Source: Chondrilla cf. caribensis
Taxonomy: Eukaryota; Porifera; Demospongiae; Chondrillida; Chondrillidae
DNA length: 64,000 bases
NCBI GenBank assembly: GCA_964020155.1
Contig: OZ026570.1
Span: 123,501-187,500 of the forward strand
Reading direction: 5' to 3'
Position numbers and translations under genes: made by a program. Shown here piece by piece: positions 25,748 through 37,935 of the stretch (within the stretch, counting starts at the first letter, position 1; each line of letters begins with the position of its first letter). The notes under the pieces were generated by a model. That model was not told the origin of the DNA. It saw nothing but the letters and a program-made list of their open reading frames with translations, and searched no databases.

Positions 25748-26068
25748 ACTAGTGCTATTAGGTGCTTGAAAACTCAAGCAGAGAGGATTTGTGATGTGGA
25801 ACACATAAGGAAATCAGACACCTCCAGGAAGTGTTCTTGAGGAATGGTTATCCAAGAAGGCTGATTGACAGAGCATTGAAGCCGAGGCCCACAACAGTTG
25901 AAGAAGACGTACAGGATGGAGAGGATGACAAGTTGGACAGCCCAGAGGGAACACATCTTGCTTCCTACTTGACGTGAAGGGCACTTCAGAGAAAAAAGGG
26001 AAGATATGTAAGAAGCATGGACTATCCCCAGTCTTCCATGAGCGCAACACTCTGAGGAGCATTCTGAC

Positions 26069-26416
26069 ATGTGTGAAGGATCCACAAAAGAACAAGAACA
26101 AGGGGTTGTGTACAGAATGCCATGTGGGGAGTGCAGTGAAGTTTACATTGGAGAGACGGGGAGACTGTTGAAGATGAGGATCACAGAACACAAACGAGCA
26201 GTGGAAAAGAGAGAGATGATGAATGCCAATGCAGTTCACTCAGAGATTTTCAACCATCACATCAAATGGGAGGACTCAGTAGTTGTAGAGAGAGGGGGCA
26301 GAGTGAAGGAAAGGAGAATCAAAGAGAGCATTCATATCAGGAGGAGCAGGAGTTACAACCTGGATGAGGGGTACCCCCTAAGCCCAGTGTGGAACACCCT
26401 GATCAAGGACATATGA
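26069..26416 (+). pseudogene. GIY-YIG endonuclease domain in the right arm
   Basis: C-terminal endonuclease domain of the element, with GVVY, VYIGETGR, KMRITEHKR and the conserved C-terminal block EGYPLSPVWNTLI. It is in a different frame from the preceding linker (ERNTLRSILTCVKDP, about 26038-26085), so a frameshift separates them. Confidence 0.85.
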
Positions 26417-26608
26417 GTGTTACATCCACTTGTTATCTCATTGGTCATTTACTGGCCAATGGGTAACTATTAGTGTAGCCAATGATTTGAGTTTTGTATT
26501 GTATGTGCCTGAAGAAGCCTGTGATGGGTGAAACGTTGCTCGAATGATTAATTTGTGAAAAGAATTGTTTGAATATCACTATAGACGTGATAAACAATAG
26601 TCCTACAA

Positions 26609-27700
26609 CCATAAAGAAATACAACCAACATGTCTAACAACTTCCACGTTTACTTCTAAGAATCTCTTGCAATCCACTCACTGTTCAAGGCACACACATT
26701 TGTTTCTCTAATTGTGCATATTCTTCTTCAAATTGATTTTATCATCAAAATCATGAAATGTTGGAATCTTTTCAAAGTATGAAATTGGTGTTTGTTTTGC
26801 TTGATCAATTTATGTAATTTACTATTAAAATCAGATAAACTTCCAGGAGGTCATATTGAAGTGTGTATTCAAAGAGGACTAGTGCGTGCATGCGCTGTGT
26901 AGTCAGGAGTGATCGTGTACACATTCCCTCCAAACATACTCAGCATAACTACCACTTAGATGTCACACATCATACACGATGAAGTAGTCAAAAAATCCAG
27001 TGAGTCATGAGTGGTGAATACTGTAAGACGCTGTTAATTAATATTGTGTACGTACATGCCAGCAAATAATGCCAGGGACACAGATGTGTAGCTCAGACGT
27101 GATAGTAACTTCCCAACTAATCAAGTTACCAACGTGATGCATGTAACTTGAGACATGAATACTATTTCCGCAATTAAAAGGGAGTACATGGATACTATTC
27201 CAGAAATGAAGCCCACTCCGTGCTCCCAGCAGCAGAGCAGTGACACTACTTGACCTGTCCTGACCCAGCTGTGTACACAGGAGGCACCTCTGGTCTCAGC
27301 ACGTACACCAGGGTGAGGACTGCAGGCAGAAGTACCTCCAGTTCAGACAGACTGACTACACCAGAAAAATTGTGCAATAATTTTTAAATGAGTGATTACT
27401 TGACACAGGGTTAACTTGGATACAGGTTATGTACACCACTATACATTGGGATACAGGGTCTGTACACCACCATACATTGGGATACAGGGTCTGTACACCA
27501 CCATACATTGGGATACAGGGTCTGTACACCACCATACACTTTTTACCAGGTTAGAGCTCAGTAAGCTGGATTAGTCAACATACATCTCAACCGATGACCA
27601 ATTCCCCAACATAACTCGATTTAGGTCGAGTAATTTAGGCTATTATACTCTAAGCGCTAGGGTTGACGCCCTACGTGTAACATGTAGGGAATTCCCCTAC
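26609..27700. other. Duplicated spacer before the OMA1 pseudogene
   Basis: Noncoding copy of the 17884-19200 region, including a short version of the 31-bp minisatellite (27418-27540, about four units). Confidence 0.75.
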
Positions 27701-27827
27701 GTCTGTACATGTGCACGTATGTATATACGTACGTAACTCGTCTTGTTTGAGCAAAGTTGCTCAGTCATTGTATTTCAAGTCATTATCGCGCATCGAAACT
27801 CGACAGGATCCATTTCAACTTAGAACA

Positions 27828-28402
27828 ATGTGGTTGCAAGCCCTCAAGACGTCACTGAAGAGGACAGCCTGTGTACGACGACCTACTGGCATTGCCCCGT
27901 TGCCATCACTTACAAGACGCTCACCCGAGATAAATCAAAACACGAAATAGCACACTGTCTTCTGCAGCACGGGTTGGAGACACTCAGCCACCAAGGAGTC
28001 CTGGAGATATTCTCCTTGGGGTTCATCACTGCTATCTGGGCTCTGGTGCAGAGTGACATTCTCGCTTTTGTTGTTCACAAACTACAGAATGGTATCATGT
28101 CTGTGCTGTTTAAACTGCCTCACAGCCGAAAACTGGAGTTAGAAGCAGATGAGGTTGGACTGATGATAGCCGCTAAAGCGTGTTTTGACCCCAAAGCTGG
28201 TCCGAGAATATGGGACAGATTCGAGAGCCTGTGTGAGGCAAACGATATCCCCGAATATATCTCCACTCATCCCGGCCACAACAGGAGAAGCGCCTACCTA
28301 GCAGCCCTACTGCCCAATGCTTATGCCATCTCTTATGATAGCAACTGTGCCCACCTCACTGCTGAAGCCAGAGAGTTCAAGAAGAAGTTTAGACTTTTGT
28401 AG
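27828..28402 (+). pseudogene. OMA1 copy 2, internally deleted
   Basis: The 5' end matches OMA1 from the presequence (MWLQALKTSLKRTA) to about codon 36. About 547 bp are then missing, and the sequence resumes at the HEIAH motif and runs to the stop codon almost identically to the intact gene. The downstream part is out of frame with the start, so the metalloprotease half is not translated from the normal initiator. No ATG opens that frame before the HEXXH motif. The deletion removes the membrane segment and the first half of the M48 domain. Confidence 0.9.
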
Positions 28403-29535
28403 TACTCATGGCAGCAAATTACAAGTATTTTGGACAAATTCTTTATGTATTCTTTTGTTAATTGTAAATAGTGTTTCCTCACTTGTGATTGGTAAATTCT
28501 TTGGACACAATCACTCCTTATGGTATAGATAATGAATTATCAACATTATTTATTATGTACCATAGTGTAATATTGTTATGATGTACTTTTTTTATTACTC
28601 TGGGACATTACTTGGTCAGTCAATCGATTTTATTATCAAATCTGATTATTATTTGTAGCCTAAACCAAGCGATCAATCACAGAAGGTAATTGAGTGAGTG
28701 TAAGGAGAAGATGTCCACACCTTAAACTTGATTCCCACACTCACTCAATGGGTTTGATATCAAACTTTGAGTGTAGTAACTCAAATGTGACAAAGGACTC
28801 TGAAGACTCTGTATCAAGTCTATTGGGTTACTGCTCAGCCTACTAAAGTGCAAGTGGCTTCCGGTATCATCCATTTAATTACTCCTGACGATTAATTGAC
28901 TACTGTGAAGAGATAATTGATTTAAAAATACAATTCCTAGCACAAAATTAGAGGTGAATACAAATCATGTGATACTGCATATCATCAGTCTGACTTTCTA
29001 GTGGGTGGGACTCCACGTGGGCAGGATCCTCAGTAGGTGGGGGTATGAGTGGGTGTGACGCCAAGTGGATGTGACTCCAGGTGGGTGGGGCTCCAAGTAG
29101 GTGGGAATCCAGGTGGGTGGGACTCCAGGTAGGTGGGGCTATGAGTGGGTGTGACTTCAAGTGGGTGGGACTTCACTTTTAACACTGGAGAGTAAGATAT
29201 CAATCAAGTACTGACTATTAATAGCATTGATTGTTCAAGGTCGAACCACCATGTCAACCAACTAGTGCGAAATGCCGTGATAAGACACAGACATAGCAGG
29301 CTAGATAACAAACTGAAATATGAATGGAAATAGGTAACCATACACTCAAAACTAAGAATACCCTCAAGGATGAAGTTTTTCCAAGAACTGCTCCAAAGGT
29401 CTGGCTGGTCACACTCCGGTCTATGGATATCACTATGGCAAATGGCAATGGTAACGTTACTTGTTACACACCTCCAAAAATAGTTATAATGTACACATAC
29501 TTTCCATGGTAAACATTTACAAGGCTTCCATGAGA
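28403..29535. other. Spacer with duplicated OMA1 3' region and type-A upstream region
   Basis: 28403-28945 copies the OMA1 downstream sequence. A short minisatellite of gtgggtgtgact-type units lies at 28995-29175, and 29180-29540 copies 14720-15075. No coding sequence is seen. Confidence 0.7.
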
Positions 29536-29540
29536 TTCAC

Positions 29541-29546
29541 TATAAA
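29541..29546 (+). promoter_or_regulatory. TATA box, type-A promoter, kinase copy 3
   Basis: TATAAA 59 bp before the ATG at 29600, as in copy 1. Confidence 0.65.
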
Positions 29547-29599
29547 TGCAGCGTGTGCACATAGCTGTAGACGAGTGGATACTGAAGTGCCAGTTGAGA

Positions 29600-32460
29600 A
29601 TGTCTGACATAGTTAGCAATTTGAAGATAGAGCAAGTGGAGATGACCTCCTCTACCCTGGGAGCTGGTTCCTATGGGGAGGTGGTGGAAGCAGTGTGGAT
29701 GAACACACCCTGTGCTGCTAAGAGACTTCACAGAGTATTCGAAATTCTCCCACAACAGCAGCACCCAACCATCGTGGAGAAGTTTCTTCGAGAATGTGAG
29801 ACCTGGAGCAACCTTCGCCATCCTCACATTGTACTATTCCTTGGAATTGTCTACGAAGTGGAGTCTCCCCTCCCAGTCCTCATCATGGAGAAGATGGACA
29901 CCACTCTCTACAGCTTTGTGATGGAGCGTCCACCAGAAGACTTTCCTCTTTATCGCAAAGGATCGGTTCTTCTCCAAGTGGCACTAGCTCTCCGCTACCT
30001 TCACAACCAAGGACTCATCCACAGAGATCTCACCCCAAGCAACATACTGCTAGATCTGGAGTCTTTCAAAGCCAAGGTCACAGATTTTGGAGTCACCAGA
30101 TTCATACATTCGGGAAGAATAATTCGTACCTCAGTTCCGGGGAATCCTGCTTTCATGCCACCTGAAGCCAGCGGAGCCAAACCTAGATACAGTGACAAGT
30201 TGGATACCTTCTCCTATGGGAATGTGGTCCTCTTTGCAATTAGCGAACATTGGCCCACTCCTGATTCCCCCACTAGGACTATCAATGATGAGTTAAAAGC
30301 CTTGACAGAGTTTGAGAGAAGGGCAGAATATGCAGAGCACATGAGCAGTGAGGAGAGGAGGCTGTTCTTGGACATCATCAAGCGCTGTCTGGAGAATGAT
30401 CCCGAGAGAAGACCCAGCAGTAAAGAGATAGTGGAAGAGATGAACAGGATCAAATCTCAGATACCAGTAGAAGAAAGACATCAACAATCTGTCAGCACTG
30501 TGAGTATGTGATAACATAACACTGCTAACAACACTGCTAACCACACTGCTAACAACACTGCTAACCACACTGCTAACAACACTGCTAACCACACTGCTAA
30601 CAACACTGCTAACCACACACTGCTAACCACACACTGCTAACCACACACTGCTAACCACACACTGCTAACAACACTGCTAACAACACTGCTAACCACACAC
30701 TGCTAACCACACACTGCTAACAACACTGCTAACAACACTGCTAACCACACACTGCTAACTACATTGATGACCCTTCAAGTTGACCACACTCTATGGTTGT
30801 AATCACTAATGTATTACTTCACCTCACAGCAAGTTCCTCTACTTGAAGAGAAGATAAGACAGATCAACACAAAGTATTTTGATGCAAGTACAGAACTGGT
30901 GAAACTGAAGGAAGAAAATGAGAAACTCCGCAAAAAGTGCAATAACTTCCTTTCCTCTAGTTACAAAATATCAGGAAATGATCAGGATGGCAAATCTGAA
31001 GTGAGTGGACCGATGTCAATGGGATGTTTGTAGATTTATATTTGATCTTCCTTTTTGCTGCCCTATTAAAGAACAAATCAGCCAACCGAACTCTGTTTGA
31101 TGAACTAATTGCATTGAGAAAAGAAATCAAAACTTTGACAATCGAGAGGAAGTCACAGGATCAATATCTCTCTCCCCTGAGTCGTATGCGCTTTCAAACA
31201 GGTCAATTCGGAAGCAGTCATACGCTGAGTACCTCTAAACCCCCTCCCTACAGCCCACTGGTAAGAGTGCGTGAGAGATCTAGCTCCACACAACCTGCGC
31301 TGTCACACAACTGTACTTGGAGACACAGCTAGCCCTGACATCCACTCCCTTACTACACTGACTATAGAGACCTTGATAATATGAGAATCAATAGTGATTC
31401 AAACAACCACCATCTGCACATAGGGTGTGATCAACAATGATCAGACTCCTCCATAAAACTGCACATTGCTTACTATTACTGTTCTCCTTCCACACAGACA
31501 CCAACTCCCTCCATAAAGTGGACCCCTGGTACACCACTTCCTTTTAAGATGTTCATGACGTCTGCCGTGGCCATCAACAAAGCAGTCTACATTGGAGGGG
31601 GGTACAGTTCTTCCAGTTCACAGCCACTGACAGACATCTACAGGCTGGATACAGAGACTGGAGCGTGGGTGATCATACCGCGACGTGACCCAGAACACAC
31701 TACATCCGGGTTCGCTATTGCTGGCTATAAGGAACGCCTACTTGTGATTGGAGGAGAATACTCCATCGCCAAGAAAGGTACCAATGTGTCTGACAAAGTG
31801 CTGACACTGGATGTGAGTTCATTGTCAGGAAAATGGAGTTCGAAGATGGTCCACTCCTTGAACACACCTCGCTACATCGCAGAAGCTACCGTCTACAAGG
31901 ACTACCTAGTGGTAGCTGGTGGAAAAGGAGTTGACGACGAACCAGTGCCCACCATGGAGATCATAAACCTGGAGCACAACAAGAAGCCTTGGACAGTGAC
32001 CATCCCAATACGGAGTGATGTACGTCCTCAACTGGTTGTCCTGAAGGATATGCTGATCATCGGGGGAAAGAGAGCGGACACTAAAGATACCATGGAAACA
32101 CACAGCGTCTCCATCAGTGATGTCTTGTCAAATGAGAAGAAAAAGAAACAAAATGATCTCGATTGGAGCACAACAAGGTTCATTCCACGTGGAGCAGCCA
32201 TTTTCACAGCAAACGACTATCTCGTGTCTTTGGGAGGTACTGGGGAGAAAAGCACAGCCTACTGCATCCACTGGTACGCAGACAACTCGTGGAAGAGGTA
32301 TAGCTATAGGACAAAGGACTTCAACGGCCGACAACGAGCTTCGGTGGTTACCATTGGCAACACAGTGTATATTCTTGGAGGAAAAGATGTCCACCAAAGT
32401 GGTCAAGAAGAGCCAATCAATTCAGTTGACATATCCACATTTGCACCAAGCTACTCTTAA
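29600..32460 (+). CDS. TKL-like protein kinase - coiled coil - Kelch protein, copy 3
   Basis: Four exons, 29600-30499, 30830-31000, 31072-31260 and 31498-32460, encode 740 residues. The domain order and all catalytic motifs are as in copy 1 (GAGSYG, Lys in AAKR, HRDLTPSN, DFG). Exon 1 ends earlier than in copies 1 and 4 and lacks the cysteine-containing tail PESTDNDTQ..CNKLAE. The Kelch half keeps six blades, with LLVIGGEYS, LVVAGGKG, MLIIGGKR, LVSLGGTG and VYILGGKD. The start MSDIVSNLKIEQ is placed by the TATA box and by agreement with copy 1. It is the closest relative of copy 1 in this window. Confidence 0.85.
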
Positions 32461-32625
32461 GGAAAAGTTTATAATACAAAGAGTTTATTGACACATTAAG
32501 ACCTCTGGTTGCATGGTATTTAAATTGTAAAATAGTTACTTATTTATTTTTACTTGATATAATGATGCAATATTCAAAATCCCATAAGATGGTAGAATGA
32601 GAACAGAGTGTGCATTTAAAGAGGA

Positions 32626-32990
<365 letters not shown>

Positions 32991-33534
32991 GTGGAATCAG
33001 GAGTAATTGCACAAACACATTCTTCACAAACATTCTCAGCATAACTACCACTCAGTGTTTGCGTCAGGTGTATCAGGTTACATGGGAAAATAGTCCAAAA
33101 ATTTATTAAAGGAGTCCGAAGATGTTACTACCTGACACTGTAGTGCCAGCTATCATAGGAAGCATTATAGTTAATTTTATTAGACGGGAATGATCAGTGT
33201 TGTGACCTCATACACTTCCCAATTGCAACCTATCAAGTTACCAACAGGTGAGTACGAGGAAAGACAGGAATATTAGTTCAACCATTCCAGGGGAAAGTAC
33301 TTCAGAGACTACTTCAGAAATGAAGCCCACTCCGTGCTCCCAGCAGCAGAGCAGTGACACTACTTGACCTGTCCTGACCCAGCTGTGTACACAGGAGGCA
33401 CCTCTGGTCTCAGCATGTACACCAGGGTGAGGACTGCAGGCAGGAGTACCTCCAGTTCAGACAGACTGACTACACCAGAAAAATTGTGCAATAATTTTTA
33501 AATGAGTGATTACATGACACAGGGTTAACTTGGA

Positions 33535-33865
33535 TACAGAGTGTGTACACCACTATACATCGAGATACAGGGTCTAGATCTGTACTGTACACCACCATAC
33601 ATTGGGATACAGGGTCTGTACACCACCATACATCGGGATACAGGGTCTGTACACCACCATACATTGGGATACAGGGTCTGTACACCACCATACATTGGGA
33701 TACAGGGTCTGTACACCACCATACATCGGGATACAGGGTCTGTACACCACCATACATCGGGATACAGGGTCTGTACACCACCATACATCGGGATACAGGG
33801 TCTGTACACCACCATACATCGGGATACAGGGTCTGTACACCACCATACATCGGGATACAGGGTCT
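33535..33865. repeat. 31-bp minisatellite, third locus
   Basis: About ten to eleven units of the same 31-bp sequence as at 18645-18990. Here it is not followed by OMA1. Confidence 0.93.
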
Positions 33866-34437
33866 GCTTAGCAATACCAACATCCAGACAGAGGAGACAG
33901 AGGAGATTGAGTTCCCATAAATATTCAGTGCACAAATGGTGAAATGCCACCATGTAACTATGTAACTGGGGTGAACAGTTGAGTAGACACAGACCTGTGG
34001 CTGGTAGTGTTGGTATGGTAGTTGGGGAAGCTAGGTTTGGGTTTGTTTGCCAACACACACCACTACCAATACTCCTCATGGCAACAGAACCCACAGTAAA
34101 TCAAGTTTATTGACAGAGCCACTACCCTACAAGTGGTAGCTACCATCACCAGCAAAGGTTGCTAACCTCGACCTTAACCCTGATTAAGGAAATGCCAAAA
34201 TGAACATGCCCAAATCACGCTCAACTTAGGGCTAGTTTACGGGAGTGTTGCATCAACAAACAGTGGTAATTGCCCCAGAGCACGCACACAGCCCTGTAGA
34301 TAATGCCTTATATGGAACTGTACTGCTGGAACCTTGCAAGTGAGACTACCTGCCCAACTGGTACAGTCAACACACTCAGCACCTTCAGTGACCTGATCAA
34401 ACATGGTTCACTGAACACAAACACACAATCACATAAA

Positions 34438-34486
<49 letters not shown>

Positions 34487-34741
34487 CTCTTCATAAACTA
34501 GTGCATTCCTAAATAGTTCAAATTCTTATACAAAAAAACATTACTATTTCTCATATCATCATCTCATTCCTACAACTCTTCCTCAACTATCTGGCTCAGA
34601 ATCCAGTACTGCCGATTCCATAGATAGTATAGTTTTCCTACATCTCAACTTGATACTCTGTTTACTGTACACTTGATACCTTCCGCACATAGCTGACTTT
34701 TAAAAGGAAGATACTTGTGTGAATGGAAGGCGGATAGGATT

Positions 34742-35008
<267 letters not shown>

Positions 35009-35406
35009 AAGTACTCGTTGCCATAACAACACTCACATCAAAATTGTACCAACACTGAATTGTGACTTTTCAATGCAAACACAGATCAGTAACCAGGACA
35101 ACCATCACAAACACAGACAATATAATTGTCTCAGACAGTGGGTATCAAGATTCCTATCAACACCAGGGAGATAGGTCATCTACTTCAAGGAGCTAAGTAT
35201 AAGCCATACTTTACAATCTGAAGAGTGCTAAGTGACCATGGTCCACCAGACAGAGCACATCTCACTTCACTGACATAATTTTAAGTGTTGATTGGACCAT
35301 GTAGGTTGGGATATTGAAAATGAGGGTAGGTGTTGATTTGTAAAAATTCATATCTCGATTACCTGTCTGACTGTTCATTTTATCTGGCTTCCGCAGCTCC
35401 CTTGAC

Positions 35407-35414
35407 TATAAAAG
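35407..35414 (+). promoter_or_regulatory. TATA box, type-B promoter, kinase copy 4
   Basis: TATAAAAG 58 bp before the ATG at 35465, inside a block of about 210 bp nearly identical to the copy 2 promoter. Confidence 0.6.
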
Positions 35415-35464
35415 AGGCACTTGTTGATGTTCCAGTGGAATGTAACTACCTGAAAGGACAGAGA

Positions 35465-37935
35465 ATGACTGAAATTGTTAGCAAGTTTTCTACCTTGAAG
35501 ATAGAGCAAGTGGAGATCACCTCCTCTACCCTGGGAGCTGGTTCCTATGGGGAGGTGGTGGAAGCAGTGTGGATGAACACACCCTGTGCTGCCAAGAGAC
35601 TTCACAGAGTATTCAGAATTCTCCCACAACAGCAGCACCCAACCATTGTGGAGAAGTTCCTTCGAGAATGCGAGACCTGGAGCAACCTTCGCCATCCTCA
35701 CATTGTACTATTCCTTGGAATTGTCTACGAAGTGGAGTCTCCCCTCCCAGTCCTCATCATGGAGAAGATGGACACCACTCTCTACAGCTTTGTGATGGAG
35801 CGTCCACCAGAAGACTTTCCTCTTTATCGCAAAGGATCAGTTCTTCTCCAAGTGGCACTAGCTCTCCGCTACCTTCACAACCAAGGACTCATCCACAGAG
35901 ATCTCACCCCAAGCAACATACTGCTAGATCTGGAGTCTTTCAAAGCCAAGGTCACAGATTTTGGAGTCACCAGTTTGGTGAGTTCTGGGAGGATTGCCCA
36001 GACCTCAGCACCAGGTAGCCCTGCTTTCATGCCTCCTGAAGCCAGCGGAGCCAATCCTAGATATGATAACAAGCTGGATTCCTTCTCCTATGGGAATGTG
36101 GTCCTCTTTGCAACAAGCAAACATTGGCCAGAGCCCGAGTACCCCACCCGGACTGTCAATGGCCAATTCAGAGCCTTGACAGAGTTTGAGAGAAGGGCAG
36201 AATATGCGGAGCACATGAGCAGTGAGGAGAGGAGGCTGTTCTTGGACATCGTCAAGCGCTGTCTGGAGAATAATCCCGAGAGAAGACCCAGCAGTAAAGA
36301 GATAGTGGAAGAGATGAACAGGATCAAATCTCAGATACCAGAGGAAGAAAGACATCAACAATCTGTCAGCCCTGAATCCACAGATAACGACACTCAACGC
36401 CCGGATTGTAACAAACTGGCAGAGGTGAGTATGTGACAACACAACACTGCTAACCACACACTGCTAACCACACACAGCACTAACACCTCACTGCTAACAA
36501 CACTGCTAACCACACACTGCTAACCACACACTGCTAACCACACACTGCTAACAACACTGCTATCTACATTGATGGCCCTTCAAGTTGGCCACACTCTATG
36601 GTTGTAATCACTAATGTATTACTTCACCTCACAGCAAGTTCCTCTACTTGAAGAGAAGATAAGACAGATCAACACAAAGTATTTTGATGCCAGTACAGAA
36701 CTGGTGAAACTGAAGGAATACAAAGACAGTGTTAGCCAGGACAGAAAGTCACTGCTGAGCGAGAAGTCCAAGATACAGAATGAGCTCGAAAGAATGAGAA
36801 GGGAGAACAAAGAACTTCGTAAAAGCCTTGAAAATCTTTCCCCAAGGACATCTCCCCACAGGGTATGTATGACCATCGAGGACACTGTCCACATGCACAA
36901 TGAACCAGTCCAAAAATGGGTGAATGTCTGAACAAATGAATGATAACATGTCTTTCTACTTCCATACAGACACCAACTCCCTCCATAAAGTGGACCCCTG
37001 GTACACCACTCCCTGTTAAGATGTTCATGACGTCTGCCGTGGCCATCAACAAAGCAGTCTACATTGGAGGGGGGTACAATTCTTCCAGTTCACAGCCACT
37101 GACAGACATCTACAGGCTGGATACAGAGACTGGAGCGTGGGTGATCATACCGCGACGTGACCCAGAACACACTACATCCGGGTTCGCCATTGCTGGCTAT
37201 AAGGAACGCCTACTTGTGATTGGAGGAGAATACTCCATCGCCAAGAAAGGTACCAATGTGTCTGACAAAGTGCTGACACTGGATGTGAGTTCATTGTCAG
37301 GAAAATGGAGTTCGAAGATGGTCCACTCCTTGAACACACCTCGCTACATCCCAGAAGCTACCACCTACCTGGACTACCTAGTGGTAGCTGGTGGAAAAGG
37401 AGTTGATGACGAACCAGTGCCCACCATGGAGATCATAAACCTGGAGCACAACAAGAAGCCTTGGACAGTGACCATCCCAATACGGAGTGATGTACGTCCT
37501 CAACTTCTAGTCTTTAAAGACAAGTTCATCATCGGCAGCAACACACGAGAGAGCCGTGAGTACATGTCCGTGAAGAGCATCCAGTGTGGAGAGCTGTTCG
37601 ACTACCTCAAACTGACTGACAAACAGAAGAAGAAGAGGGAATTGGCTTGGGAATCGAACCCTCCTCAGCGTCGTGGAGCAGCCATTTTCACCACCAACGA
37701 AGAGCTTATGGCAGTGGGTGGTATTCGCCAGCAGTCCTATTGCTACGTCTACAATGACACCAACATGGTGTGGGAGAACAAACTACCGCGGCCAGACACG
37801 ATTCGACCGCGGGAAAGAGCAGCTGCTGTTCCCCTAGGCGAGGACATGGTGATTGTGCTCGGAGGAAGAGAGGAACACCAAAGTGGACAGCAGGAGCCCG
37901 TCAACGTTGTCGACATAGCAACCTTCAATAGCTAA
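35465..37935 (+). CDS. TKL-like protein kinase - coiled coil - Kelch protein, copy 4
   Basis: Three exons, 35465-36424, 36635-36862 and 36970-37935, encode 717 residues. It starts MTEIVSKFSTLKIEQ (type B). Kinase motifs are intact (GAGSYG, AAKR, HRDLTPSN, DFG). It differs in structure: the exon corresponding to exon 3 of the other copies is absent, and exon 2 instead carries a longer coiled coil (DRKSLLSEKSKIQNELERM, RRENKELRKSLENL). The activation loop and early C-lobe (about residues 168-236) and the last Kelch blades (DKFIIGSNTRES, ELMAVGGIRQQS, VIVLGGREEHQS) diverge strongly from the paralogues, while the sequence between is almost identical. It is the most distinct member of the array and is probably functional. 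Confidence 0.85.

Larger units (their letters stand above)
23644..26608 (+). mobile_element. Penelope-like retroelement with GIY-YIG endonuclease and long inverted arms
   Basis: About 2.97 kb. The left arm (23644-24530) is the reverse complement of the right arm (25723-26608). A reverse-transcriptase region lies between them on the plus strand. Each arm carries a GIY-YIG endonuclease segment. The insertion point is the end of the Kelch coding region of copy 2: flanking bases on either side match the uninterrupted sequence of copy 1 (caaactactt ... acttctaag), with a possible 4-5-bp target duplication and about 40 bp of extra sequence on the right. RT plus GIY-YIG and inverted partial copies are diagnostic of Penelope-like elements. 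Confidence 0.88.

Noticed and set aside
27830..28402. A shortened but intact OMA1 of 190 residues
   Set aside because: The open frame begins at a GTG that is out of register with the OMA1 start, and there is no ATG before the HEXXH motif; treated as a pseudogene.
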